This document shows positions 27,054 through 35,851 of a DNA stretch of 53,687 nt, piece after piece. Position numbers and translations under genes: made by a program. Below the pieces are notes generated by a model. The model was not told the DNA's origin. It did not search any database and saw only the letters and a list, made by a program, of their open reading frames with translations. Each line of letters opens with the position of its first letter. The stretch's first letter is position 1. This DNA comes from Daejeonella sp. (GTDB taxonomy: Bacteria > Bacteroidota > Bacteroidia > Sphingobacteriales > Sphingobacteriaceae): positions 1 through 53,687 of the forward strand of contig NZ_JAUYSS010000022.1 of the NCBI RefSeq assembly GCF_030695525.1. Reading direction: 5' to 3'.

Positions 27054-28358
27054 ATGAAAAGTTTAGACTATTCCAAATCGGCCGAATTACTTGGAAGGGC
27101 AAAGAAAGTACTTGCCGGGGGCGTTTCTTCAGAATTCAGAAAATACAATCATCCGCATGCGATATTTTATACCCATGGTAAAGGAAGCCACTTATTTGAT
27201 GTGGATGGGAATGATTATCTGGATTTTACCTTAAGTCAGGGTCCACTGATTCTGGGTCACTCTAACCCTCATGTATTAAAGTCGGTAAATGAATATTCTG
27301 AGCTTGGACAGCTTTATGCGGGTCAGCATATCAAGGAAATTGAACTTGCTGAAAAAATTAATAAGCTGATTCCTTCTGCAGAATTAATGCGTTTTTGTCT
27401 CGATGGTTCTGAAGCAGTACAAACTGCATTCAGGGTTGCCAGAGCCAAAACAGGGAAGCAAAAATTTCTCCGCTTTGAAGGACATTATCATGGATGGCTG
27501 GATAATGTGGCCTGGGGAATCTCTACTCCATCTTCCGAAGCACTTGGAAGCAGAGAGAACCCGAATGTTTATCCCTGGTCGGCAGGAATACCAGAGCATT
27601 CTAAGGATGAGTTCATCATACTTCCCTGGAATGATATCGAACTGGTGAAGAAAACTCTTGCAGAGCGCCATGGGGAGATTGCAGCGATAATTACTGAGCC
27701 AATTATGTGTAATAATGGATGTATTATGCCTGAGGAAGGCTTTCATGCCGGTTTGCGCAGTTTATGTGATCAATATGGTATTGCACTTATCTTTGATGAG
27801 GTAATCACCGGTTTCAGAATGAGCCTTGGTGGTTCTCAGCAATATTTCGGTATTACTCCGGACATGTCAATTTTCGCGAAAGCAATGGGTAGCGGATACC
27901 CGATAAGTGCTATTGTCGGAAAAAGAGAATGGATGGGGCTAATCGAAGAGGGAAAAGTAATTCATGCAGGAACAATGAACTCAAGTAATCCAACAATCGC
28001 AGCCGCTCTGGCAACGATTGAGGTACTTGAGCAGGAAAATCCGTACGAGAGAATGTTCAGACTTGGGAACAAGCTAATCAATGGCCTCAGAGAGGCAGCT
28101 ACAGGAAATAATCAAAATTTACTTGTTCAGGGTCCGGGCCCGATGTTCAATATCGGTTTTACTGATCTTAAGAAAGTAAAAGATTATCGCGATACCCTGA
28201 CTTACGATAAAGCAAAGCTGGGCAAATTCATTTCTGCAATGCATGATGAGCGGATCAGAATAATCGGCAGAGGCTTATGGTATATCAGCACTGCCCATAC
28301 TGAGGCTGATATTGATCATGCGATTGAGGTATCTCAGCGGGTTTTGAGTACTATTTAA
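27054..28358 (+). CDS. Class III aminotransferase, glutamate-1-semialdehyde aminomutase-like
   Basis: This 434-residue PLP enzyme has the order of motifs of HemL-like aminotransferases: GSEAVQTAFRVARAKTGK, FEGHYHGWLDN, the cofactor-binding LIFDEVITGFR and the lysine K276 in FAKAMGSGYPISA. No signal peptide is visible. Despite its resemblance to HemL, its place among catabolic genes argues for a role in moving an amino group of a beta- or gamma-amino acid rather than in heme synthesis. It lies between the hydroxyacyl-CoA dehydrogenase-type gene (71 bases upstream) and the FAD/Fe-S oxidoreductase (69 bases downstream), all on one strand. Confidence 0.9.
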   Translation: MKSLDYSKSAELLGRAKKVLAGGVSSEFRKYNHPHAIFYTHGKGSHLFDVDGNDYLDFTLSQGPLILGHSNPHVLKSVNEYSELGQLYAGQHIKEIELAEKINKLIPSAELMRFCLDGSEAVQTAFRVARAKTGKQKFLRFEGHYHGWLDNVAWGISTPSSEALGSRENPNVYPWSAGIPEHSKDEFIILPWNDIELVKKTLAERHGEIAAIITEPIMCNNGCIMPEEGFHAGLRSLCDQYGIALIFDEVITGFRMSLGGSQQYFGITPDMSIFAKAMGSGYPISAIVGKREWMGLIEEGKVIHAGTMNSSNPTIAAALATIEVLEQENPYERMFRLGNKLINGLREAATGNNQNLLVQGPGPMFNIGFTDLKKVKDYRDTLTYDKAKLGKFISAMHDERIRIIGRGLWYISTAHTEADIDHAIEVSQRVLSTI

Positions 28359-28427
28359 AATAATAGCTTTTCTTAGGGATTTGTATTCCATTAGAAATTC
28401 TTCAACTTAGAGGTCTAAACGAAAAAT

Positions 28428-31262
28428 ATGGATATTGGTAAGCTTTTGGAAGCTATTCTGCCAAAAGAACGAATAAAATGCCGCTTAATCGACCTGGTGG
28501 CATATGCATCTGATGCGGGTTTTTACTATCTGAGGCCAAAAGCAGTTGTGCAGCCTGTTAGTGAAAAGGAAATTATCTCATTGCTTGAATTTTCTCACCG
28601 AAACAAAATTCCGATGACATTTCGGACAGGTGGTACAAGCTTATCCGGTCAATCAATAAGTGATGGTATTCTCGTAGATTTGAGCCAGTACTGGAATCAT
28701 TTACTTATTGAAGACAATGGAGGCCTGGTACGGGTACAGCCCGGAATTACGGGTTCGATGGTTAATACCTACCTTAAAAAGCACAGGCGAAAAATCGGAC
28801 CTGATCCATCCAGCATCGACTCAGCAATGATTGGTGGAATCTTGTCGAATAACTCGAGCGGGATGTGCTGCGGAGTTAGTCTCAACTCCTACCATACCAC
28901 AAAACACATTCGTTTTATTCTGCCTTGTGGCAGGAGTTTTTCAACTGAGATCAAGGCAGACTACCTTCGCTTTAAGGAAGAATGTCCGGAAATCTATTCC
29001 ACCCTGTTAAATTTAAAAAATCAGATAGCTGAGAATTCTGTTCTTTCGCAAAGAATCAGAACTAAATATCTCACAAAAAATACTGTCGGATATTCCCTGA
29101 ATGCGTTTATTGATTACTCTGACCCTCTCGATATTCTTTCTCACCTTCTTATTGGTGCTGAGGGTACACTTGGCTTCATCGCAGAGGCGGTTATGGAGAC
29201 CGTGCCCGATTATCCGTTTAAGTCTACTGCATTCATCTACTTTGAAACAATATACTCTGCCTGCCAGGCTATTGGCCCATTGACAGTTTCGGGAGCTGAA
29301 GCTGTTGAATTAATGGATAGGGCATCATTAAGGTCGATTGAGGATTTGAAGGGTGCCCCTAAGTTATTAAGAACATTACCAGAAACGGCTGCAGCACTAT
29401 TGGTTGAATATCAGAGTAACAGCAAGGAAGAATTACAGGCTAAAATTGACAGCCTTCTGCCTCATACCAGTTCATTTTTACTGCTGGAACCTATTAGCTT
29501 TACTGAGGATCCCTATATTCAGGCCTTTTACTGGAAGCTTCGTAAAGGAATGTTTCCTGCGGTTGGTGCTGTCCGCGCCAGCGGGACTACCGTAATTCTT
29601 GAAGACATTGCCTTCCCGGTAGCTAAACTGGGCGATGCCATTCTCGATTTGCATGTGCTCTTCCAAAAGTATGAATATGAAAATGCGATCATTTTTGGCC
29701 ATGCCAAGGATGGCAATATTCACTTCGTAGTAACACAATCCTTTAATTCTGCAGAGGAAGTTGTACGCTACGATAAGTTTTTAAGGGAAGTTGTTGAGCT
29801 GGTGGTCGATAAATATGATGGTACCCTGAAGGCTGAACATGGCACCGGTAGAAACATGTCGCCATTTGTCGAAACTGAATGGGGCGCTGAAGCTTATCAG
29901 ATCATGAAGAGCCTGAAGCAGGTCGTAGATCCTCAGAACCTTCTGAACCCGGGAGTCATTATCAATGAACATAAAAATGCACATTTACACGATCTGAAAT
30001 CCTTACCAAGTGTGGAACAGGAAGTCGACAGATGTATTGAGTGCGGCTATTGCGAGCATAAATGTCCGAGTCGAAACGTAACCCTTACGCCAAGGCAAAG
30101 GATAGTTGTCAGACGTGAGCTTGCCTTATTAAAAGCCAAAGGTGACCACGGTACGCATGCCGAACTTGTTCAGCAATTTCAATACGATGGACTTGATACC
30201 TGTGCTGTTGATGGCCTGTGTGCTACGAGCTGTCCGGTGGATATAAATACCGGCGACCTGGTTAAACGATTAAGAAGGGAAAGCCATTCGGGTTTTTCAA
30301 ATCAGGTAGCACTTTTTGTCTCCAGGAATTTCCGTTTGGTTACTTACATTGTAAATTTTGCACTCGAGGCAGGTACATTTATCAATAAGGTCTTTGGCAA
30401 GAATTCGATGAACCTTATGACCAGGGGAATAAAAAAGATCATTCCTCCATTTCCACTATGGAGCAATCAATTAATTGTAAGTGGTTCTATTTTAGGAAAA
30501 TATGATAAATTTGTTAATTCTGAAACCAATAATGGACCGGCTGTAGTTTATTTCCCAACCTGTATTTCAAGGGTAATGGGAGGGGCTATAGGTAAAAAGA
30601 ATATCCCGGATACCTTCTTAAGCGTATCATCCAAATCAGGAATTCAGGTCATCATTCCTGAGGGAATTGAATCGCTTTGCTGCGGACAACTTTTTTCTTC
30701 AAAAGGATATAATCCCGCTTATACGGATAAGGTTAATGAGACCATTGAAAAACTTTGGACAATTACCAATGAAGGTATGTTGCCGGTAATTCTGGATGTA
30801 ACATCCTGCTCCCATACACTACAACAATGTCGCCCGGTTTTGAATGATAGCAATAAGGAAAAGTATGATCGTCTGAGCATTTTGGATAGTATTGATTACC
30901 TCCATGATTATGTGATTCCGGCCTGCGGACCTGTTGAAAAGAAGGGAACTGTGGTACTTCATCCGGTTTGTTCATTACAGAAAATGGGACTTGAGAGGAA
31001 GTTTGTGGCAGTGGCATCTCATTTTAGTAATACTGCGGATGTTCCGGTGCATTTGGGATGCTGCGGAATGGCAGGAGACCGTGGTTTTATATATCCCGAA
31101 CTCACTGCTTCGGCTACTGCTCCAGAGGCAATGGAAGTCAAAAAGGGTACTTATGAAGGCTACTATTCTTCAGGTAAGACCTGTGAGATTGCAATGTCTG
31201 AAGCTGTGGGTAAGAATTACGAGTCTGTTCTTTACCTTGCGGATGAATGCATAAAGGAATAA
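28428..31262 (+). CDS. FAD-linked oxidase fused to Fe-S/CCG domains (GlcD-GlcF or D-lactate dehydrogenase type)
   Basis: This 944-residue fusion would oxidise a 2-hydroxy acid and deliver electrons to the respiratory chain. The N-terminal half has the FAD-binding fold (about 35-215, with FRTGGTSLSGQ and PDPSSIDSAMIGG) and the oxidase C-terminal domain with the HAKDGNIHF motif and AEHGTGRNMSPF. Two [4Fe-4S] motifs follow: CIECGYCEHKCP (C536, C539, C542, C546) and CAVDGLCATSCP (from C592). The last 250 residues hold two cysteine-rich CCG domains (C751-C752 and C878-C879). Domain order matches single-chain bacterial D-lactate/glycolate oxidoreductases. It fits the end of a pathway yielding a hydroxy acid. 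Confidence 0.92.
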   Translation: MDIGKLLEAILPKERIKCRLIDLVAYASDAGFYYLRPKAVVQPVSEKEIISLLEFSHRNKIPMTFRTGGTSLSGQSISDGILVDLSQYWNHLLIEDNGGLVRVQPGITGSMVNTYLKKHRRKIGPDPSSIDSAMIGGILSNNSSGMCCGVSLNSYHTTKHIRFILPCGRSFSTEIKADYLRFKEECPEIYSTLLNLKNQIAENSVLSQRIRTKYLTKNTVGYSLNAFIDYSDPLDILSHLLIGAEGTLGFIAEAVMETVPDYPFKSTAFIYFETIYSACQAIGPLTVSGAEAVELMDRASLRSIEDLKGAPKLLRTLPETAAALLVEYQSNSKEELQAKIDSLLPHTSSFLLLEPISFTEDPYIQAFYWKLRKGMFPAVGAVRASGTTVILEDIAFPVAKLGDAILDLHVLFQKYEYENAIIFGHAKDGNIHFVVTQSFNSAEEVVRYDKFLREVVELVVDKYDGTLKAEHGTGRNMSPFVETEWGAEAYQIMKSLKQVVDPQNLLNPGVIINEHKNAHLHDLKSLPSVEQEVDRCIECGYCEHKCPSRNVTLTPRQRIVVRRELALLKAKGDHGTHAELVQQFQYDGLDTCAVDGLCATSCPVDINTGDLVKRLRRESHSGFSNQVALFVSRNFRLVTYIVNFALEAGTFINKVFGKNSMNLMTRGIKKIIPPFPLWSNQLIVSGSILGKYDKFVNSETNNGPAVVYFPTCISRVMGGAIGKKNIPDTFLSVSSKSGIQVIIPEGIESLCCGQLFSSKGYNPAYTDKVNETIEKLWTITNEGMLPVILDVTSCSHTLQQCRPVLNDSNKEKYDRLSILDSIDYLHDYVIPACGPVEKKGTVVLHPVCSLQKMGLERKFVAVASHFSNTADVPVHLGCCGMAGDRGFIYPELTASATAPEAMEVKKGTYEGYYSSGKTCEIAMSEAVGKNYESVLYLADECIKE

Positions 31263-31288
31263 TTCAGATATCCATATAAGAGGATTAT

Positions 31289-32062
31289 ATGAAAGTCAAG
31301 AATGTTTTAATCACCGGAAGTACCAGCGGTATCGGCCTGGCTATTGCTACCGCATTTGCAAAATCAGGATATAACCTTGTTTTTCATGGTTTGGAAAAGG
31401 ATGGTGCTGAGCTTGCTGCTGAGATTGGAAAGCAAAATCGAATCAACACTTTTTTCTCCTCAGCAAACCTGCTTGATTCTGATGAGATCTCAGCAATGGT
31501 AAATGAGGCAACTGCCCACTTGGGGGATATAGATATTCTGGTGAATAATGCCGGGATTCAGTACGTATCGCCTGTTGAAGATTTCCCATTGAATAAATGG
31601 AACGATATCATTGCTGTGAATCTTACCGCTGCGTTTTGTACGTCTCAGGCTGTTTGGAAGGGTATGAAAGCCAAAAAATGGGGGAGGATCATTAATATCT
31701 CATCTGCCCATGGTTTAGTGGCATCAGAAAACAAATCTGCCTACGTAGCATCCAAACATGGTGTTGTTGGTTTGACCAAAGCACTGGCACTGGAAGGTTC
31801 AGGCTATGGAATTACAGTAAATGCCATTTGCCCGGGTTTTGTTAAAACCCCATTGGTAGAAAAGCAAATCAAAGATCTGGCTCAGCAGCAGGATATTACC
31901 GAAAGCGAAGTAATTCAGAATAATATATTGCAAAAACATGCGGTCAAGAACTTTGTCAGTCCTGAAGAGATCGCTGCCCTTGCCTTGTTTTTAGCGTCTG
32001 AAAGCGCTTCAATGATTACAGGTACTTCGATGCCTGTAGATGGGGGATGGACTGCGCAATAA
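31289..32062 (+). CDS. SDR oxidoreductase, 3-hydroxybutyrate dehydrogenase-like
   Basis: This 257-residue short-chain dehydrogenase has the cofactor motif TGSTSGIG (residues 9-16), NNAG (86-89) and the catalytic set S139, Y152 and K156 in SSAHGLVASENKSAYVASK. The stretch ICPGFVKTPLVEKQI followed by a helical lid is typical of D-3-hydroxybutyrate dehydrogenases, and the C-terminus PVDGGWTAQ is also usual for them. It starts 26 bases after the FAD/Fe-S gene and is the last gene of the long plus-strand run; the next 575 bases are non-coding. It may oxidise a hydroxy-acid product of the pathway or act in ordinary short-chain metabolism. Confidence 0.9.
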   Translation: MKVKNVLITGSTSGIGLAIATAFAKSGYNLVFHGLEKDGAELAAEIGKQNRINTFFSSANLLDSDEISAMVNEATAHLGDIDILVNNAGIQYVSPVEDFPLNKWNDIIAVNLTAAFCTSQAVWKGMKAKKWGRIINISSAHGLVASENKSAYVASKHGVVGLTKALALEGSGYGITVNAICPGFVKTPLVEKQIKDLAQQQDITESEVIQNNILQKHAVKNFVSPEEIAALALFLASESASMITGTSMPVDGGWTAQ

Positions 32063-32637
32063 TCCCGTCCCGCACAGGATCAAGTCCGGTATGACGCGTG
32101 TTGTGTCATGTATTAATACCAGTACGTTTGCTCCTGAAAACCGCATCCTTACCCGGAGCTAAAGCACCGGGCTATTGAACGATACGATTATCCCAAGGCT
32201 CATTATTTTATTTAATCATGTATCATTATGGTTCTCTATAGGCCCCAGCTTTAGCTGGGGTTAATGAGATTGCTCGTTGTCGGGCCAGTCCGAACGGAGT
32301 TCATCCGGGCGGGCTTCAGCCCATAGACTACGCTAGTTGAAAGTTTTGGCATAATAAAAATTCGGGTTAGGGAATGGTAGATGTGGAATATTTATCGGCA
32401 TTTTGGCGCTGAAGCACCAGTATTTGTACCGTTCTGGTCACTTAGGTTTTGGGCTGAAGCCCGCACTAAAAACCGTATCCTTACCCGGAGCTAAAGCACC
32501 GGGCTATTGAGTGATATGTCTGTCCCAAAAAAAGGCTCTCGCAAAGACGCAGAGACGCGAATTATCCCCTGTAATTGCGGATCCTGATCCGCAATTACAG
32601 GGGACTACGACCCTGTCATTTCGGGCAAGGCCCGCAA
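32063..32637. repeat. Non-coding stretch filled with short palindromic repeats
   Basis: No credible gene is seen. A 38-base unit beginning CCGCATCC or CCGTATCC, continuing TTACCCGGAGCTAAAGCACC and ending GGGCTATTGA occurs at 32141-32178 and 32473-32510, differing at one base. Other palindromes are CCCCAGCTTTAGCTGGGG (32243-32260), GGGCTTCAGCCC (32311-32322) and its reverse complement GGGCTGAAGCCC (32451-32462), and a perfect inverted repeat with 18-bp arms and a 2-base centre (32566-32603). They look like extragenic palindromic elements, and the last could act as a two-sided terminator between the convergent genes. Confidence 0.75.
32566..32603. terminator. Perfect inverted repeat with 18-bp arms between convergent genes
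   Basis: CCCCTGTAATTGCGGATC (32566-32583) and its exact reverse complement (32586-32603) are separated by CT. It lies just beyond the 3' end of the minus-strand DUF4293 gene and downstream of the SDR gene, so it could end transcription from both sides, though no long T-run follows. It may equally be a mobile palindrome. Confidence 0.5.
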
Positions 32638-33105
32638 CTACCTCAACCTTTCCGTCGATTTAATCAGTTTCTCATCATTTCTGATGCCCCTGAGCGCCAG
32701 AATAACGAACAATACACTCAATGATGGGAGTATGACACCAAGTCCGTAATTTTCTGTTTGCAAAGTGATATTTCCAAGTACCTGTTTTGCGGTTTGAACC
32801 ATCCAGAAACTAAAACCCAGAATACCGGCGATGCAGATATAACAGAGCAGCATTTGCTTTTTCCTGTTTTTATAAAGAAAAATAGCCAGGAAAGGGATCA
32901 ATCCAAGTATGACTGTTACTATGGTTAAGCCCATGAAAGGTTCCGTTTGAACAATATTGCCTGCTACGCTTTCATAGATGCCGGTTACTTTTACAGCCCT
33001 TGAAGTGCCATCAGGATTTATGACTTGCAGATATGGAAATAAAAACAGACTGAAAATAGCAGCGGTAGCAAAAAAAAGCCAGATGGTTTGTACTCGTTGT
33101 AGCAT
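32638..33105 (-). CDS. DUF4293 family membrane protein
   Basis: This 155-residue protein with four predicted transmembrane helices belongs to DUF4293, a family common in Bacteroidota and without a known function. The start MLQRVQTIWLFFATAAIF is characteristic, so the ATG at 33105 was chosen although the frame is open a further 51 bases upstream. Helices lie at about 6-24, 58-76, 84-102 and 120-140, and the C-terminus is charged (RGIRNDEKLIKSTERLR). It is the only minus-strand gene in the window and is divergent from truA; a TATATTTG promoter element sits about 18 bases before its start on the minus strand. Confidence 0.88.
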   Translation of the reverse strand: MLQRVQTIWLFFATAAIFSLFLFPYLQVINPDGTSRAVKVTGIYESVAGNIVQTEPFMGLTIVTVILGLIPFLAIFLYKNRKKQMLLCYICIAGILGFSFWMVQTAKQVLGNITLQTENYGLGVILPSLSVLFVILALRGIRNDEKLIKSTERLR

Positions 33106-33122
33106 GGGTTGATAATTTGAAA

Positions 33123-33130
33123 CAAATATA
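33123..33130 (-). promoter_or_regulatory. Bacteroidota-type -7 element for the DUF4293 gene
   Basis: Read on the minus strand, TATATTTG matches the Bacteroidota -7 consensus TAnnTTTG. A TTG lies about 23 bases further upstream, slightly beyond the usual spacing, so the -33 box is uncertain. Confidence 0.45.
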
Positions 33131-33185
33131 AATATTTTACACTTGTGATTATTCAATCGGGCAAGGTATTGAAGCAGCGGTTGAG

Positions 33186-33193
33186 TATCTTTG
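33186..33193 (+). promoter_or_regulatory. Bacteroidota-type -7 element for truA
   Basis: TATCTTTG matches TAnnTTTG and lies 24 bases before the truA start. No good -33 TTTG is seen at the usual distance. Confidence 0.4.
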
Positions 33194-33217
33194 ACATTTC
33201 AATATTAGCTTTAGAGA

Positions 33218-33982
33218 TTGAACACAAGACAGAGATATTTCCTGGAACTGGCATACAATGGAACGGCCTATCATGGCTGGCAGATTCAGCAGAATGCCCT
33301 TTCGGTGCAGGAATTGATCAATAAGGCTTTGTCAACACTTTGCAGGCAGGAAATTGAAACTATTGGATGCGGACGCACCGATACCGGCGTACACGCCCGG
33401 CAGCTTTTTGCACATGCGGATATCCCTGCTGATATTGAAGTAGAAAATCCAAGGTTTTTGCTTAGTATAAATGCGATGCTTCCCTATGATATTGTGCTCA
33501 AAAGGTTCATCAAAGTTGCACCCGATGCTCATGCCCGTTTTGATGCAAGCTTACGTTCGTATGAGTATCACATACATTTTGCGAAAGACCCATTCCTTCA
33601 TAATTTATCCTGGCTTTTGCGTGATAAACCTGATATGGTGTTGATGAATAAGGCTGCTGAATTGATGATGGAATATCGTGATTTCAGCTCTTTTAGCAAA
33701 TCAAATACCCAAACATTTACCAATAACTGTATGATTAGCAGGGCGGAATGGCTTCCAACAGATAAGGGCATAGTTTTTCATATTTCTGCCGATCGCTTTC
33801 TTCGCAATATGGTTCGGGCAATTGTTGGCACTCTGGTTAGAATAGGGAAGAAGGAAATGAATGTGGAGGATATTCATGGTATTATTGAAAGTAAGGATCG
33901 CTCAAGTGCCGGCGAATCGGTTCCGGCTTGTGGCTTATTCCTCACCGAAGTGAAGTACCCCTATATTCCGGATGAATTTTAA
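33218..33982 (+). CDS. truA: tRNA pseudouridine(38-40) synthase TruA
   Basis: This 254-residue protein converts uridines 38-40 of the tRNA anticodon stem to pseudouridine. The TruA start RYFLELAYNGTAYHGWQIQ and the active-site motif GCGRTDTGVHA with catalytic aspartate D55 are both present, as are the conserved YEYHIHF and the C-terminal FLRNMVRAIVGTL. Length is normal. The start codon is TTG, with no ATG nearby that keeps the conserved N-terminus. It is divergent from the DUF4293 gene and followed 39 bases later by an ABC exporter. Confidence 0.96.
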   Translation: MNTRQRYFLELAYNGTAYHGWQIQQNALSVQELINKALSTLCRQEIETIGCGRTDTGVHARQLFAHADIPADIEVENPRFLLSINAMLPYDIVLKRFIKVAPDAHARFDASLRSYEYHIHFAKDPFLHNLSWLLRDKPDMVLMNKAAELMMEYRDFSSFSKSNTQTFTNNCMISRAEWLPTDKGIVFHISADRFLRNMVRAIVGTLVRIGKKEMNVEDIHGIIESKDRSSAGESVPACGLFLTEVKYPYIPDEF

Positions 33983-34021
33983 ATACCGGTTTTGTTTTAA
34001 AAAATTTGAGTAAAGATAAAA

Positions 34022-35788
34022 ATGGCTAAGGTTAGCGGTAATGCAGTAGATATCAGCTTGTTGAGAAGGATATTCCGGTACGTTACTCCTTACCGTAATA
34101 TATTTATCTGGTCAATAGTTTTAACTGTCTTGCTTGCCATTCTTGCTCCTCTTCGTCCATGGCTTGTTCAATTTACCCTCGACAGATATATACTTTTGAA
34201 TGATAACAAGGGTTTAATTGACATGAGCCTCCTGATGCTTGGCTTGTTGTTAGTTCAAACAGTAGTTCAATATTTTCACACCTTTTTAACCAATATTTTA
34301 GGGCAATCGGTTATAAAGGATCTGCGGGTTAAAGTATTCAATCATATCAGCAGCCTTAGGCTTAAGTATTTTGACCGTACGCCTCTTGGTCAGTTGATTA
34401 CCAGAACGGTTTCAGACCTCGAAACCATTGCAGATATATTTTCTGAGGGACTTATTGTAATTGTTGGGGATATTCTGCAGGTTATTGCCATCATTGCAGT
34501 GATGCTTTATGTCGACTGGGAACTGACCATGGTGGTATTGATTCCAATGCCTCTACTGATCATGGCTTCGCTGGTTTTTAAGGAAGCGATTAAATCGGCA
34601 TTTCAGGATGTGCGCACACAGGTGGCTAATCTGAATACCTTTTTGCAGGAACATATTACCGGAATCAGAATCATTCAATATTTTGCCCGGGAAGATCAGG
34701 AGATGAAGAAATTCAAGCTGATCAACTCAAAGCACCGTGATGCCCATATCCGTTCTAACTGGTATTATTCCATTTTCTTTCCGGTAGTTGAGATTATTTC
34801 TGCAGTTTCTATCGGACTTCTGGTATGGTATGGATCGAAATCTATTCTTGCTGATGAGATCAGTCCGGGAGTGGTTGTTTCTTTCATCATGTATATCAAC
34901 ATGCTATTCAGGCCGATTCGCGAACTTGCTGATAAGTTCAATACACTGCAAATGGGTATGGTTGGTGCTGAGCGGATTTTCAATGTTCTTGATACTGATG
35001 AGCAAACTGTAGACAAAGGCACCTTGCATCCTGAAAAATTGACAGGCGAGATTGAATTTAAAAACGTTTGGTTTGCGTATAACGATGAGAACTGGGTATT
35101 GAAAGATATATCTTTTCATGTTAAACCGGGAGAAACGCTGGCACTTGTTGGGGCAACGGGAGCAGGTAAATCTTCCATAATTAATATTTTAAATCGTTTT
35201 TACGAGATTAACAAGGGTAGTATTCTTGTTGATGGAAATGATATCCGCGACTATAAGTTAAGTTATCTGAGGTCACATATTGCGACTGTTTTGCAGGATG
35301 TATTTCTTTTCTCAGATTCCATTGCCAATAATATCAATCTGAGTAATGAAGAGATTAGCAGGGAAAAGCTCATTCTGGCGGCAAAAGAGGTGGGGGCTTA
35401 TGAATTCATTATGAAGCTTCCGGGAGGCTTCGATTATGATGTAATGGAAAGGGGAGCAACATTATCCGCCGGACAAGCACAGCTGATTTCATTTATTCGT
35501 GCAATGGTATATGATCCTCAGATCCTGGTACTGGATGAAGCCACGGCCTCGGTAGATACCGAAACGGAGGAGCTGATTCAGCATGCAATCAATAAACTGA
35601 TGCAGGGCCGGACTTCGATTGTGATAGCGCATCGTCTTTCAACAATCCAAAATGCCGACCGGATAATTGTTCTGGATCATGGCGAAATCAAGGAAATGGG
35701 TTCCCATCAGCAACTTTTAAAATTAAATGGCTATTACAGGAAGTTGTATGAGCTTCAATTTAGTTCAGAAGGCATTGCAAAACCTTAA
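34022..35788 (+). CDS. ABC exporter, fused permease and ATPase (MsbA-like)
   Basis: This 588-residue half-transporter has six transmembrane helices (about 20-310) and a nucleotide-binding domain (about 335-580). The Walker A motif is GATGAGKSS (K383), the signature reads LSAGQAQ instead of LSGGQ, Walker B is ILVLDEATASVD and the H-loop is IVIAHRLST. It most likely works as a homodimer that exports lipid or another hydrophobic compound, but the substrate is not readable. It is 39 bases downstream of truA. LSAGQ should still be functional because the serine and the second glycine are kept. Confidence 0.94.
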   Translation: MAKVSGNAVDISLLRRIFRYVTPYRNIFIWSIVLTVLLAILAPLRPWLVQFTLDRYILLNDNKGLIDMSLLMLGLLLVQTVVQYFHTFLTNILGQSVIKDLRVKVFNHISSLRLKYFDRTPLGQLITRTVSDLETIADIFSEGLIVIVGDILQVIAIIAVMLYVDWELTMVVLIPMPLLIMASLVFKEAIKSAFQDVRTQVANLNTFLQEHITGIRIIQYFAREDQEMKKFKLINSKHRDAHIRSNWYYSIFFPVVEIISAVSIGLLVWYGSKSILADEISPGVVVSFIMYINMLFRPIRELADKFNTLQMGMVGAERIFNVLDTDEQTVDKGTLHPEKLTGEIEFKNVWFAYNDENWVLKDISFHVKPGETLALVGATGAGKSSIINILNRFYEINKGSILVDGNDIRDYKLSYLRSHIATVLQDVFLFSDSIANNINLSNEEISREKLILAAKEVGAYEFIMKLPGGFDYDVMERGATLSAGQAQLISFIRAMVYDPQILVLDEATASVDTETEELIQHAINKLMQGRTSIVIAHRLSTIQNADRIIVLDHGEIKEMGSHQQLLKLNGYYRKLYELQFSSEGIAKP

Positions 35789-35818
35789 TTTTTAGGTTTC
35801 TGATCCTGAAAAAAAATT

Positions 35819-35826
35819 TACCTTCG
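35819..35826 (+). promoter_or_regulatory. Probable -7 element for the symporter gene
   Basis: TACCTTCG fits the TAnnTTYG form of the Bacteroidota -7 box and lies 25 bases before the symporter ATG. A TTTC at 35797-35800 could be the -33 element, at 18-base spacing. Confidence 0.35.
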
Positions 35827-35851
35827 GTATAATGTTTATGTTCCCGATCTT

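Noticed and set aside
27054..28358. Heme biosynthesis gene hemL
   Set aside because: The class III aminotransferase motifs fit, but no other tetrapyrrole gene is nearby and the gene sits within the catabolic run.
34022..35788. Defective ATPase because the signature reads LSAGQ
   Set aside because: Walker A, Walker B and H-loop are intact and the serine and second glycine of the signature remain.
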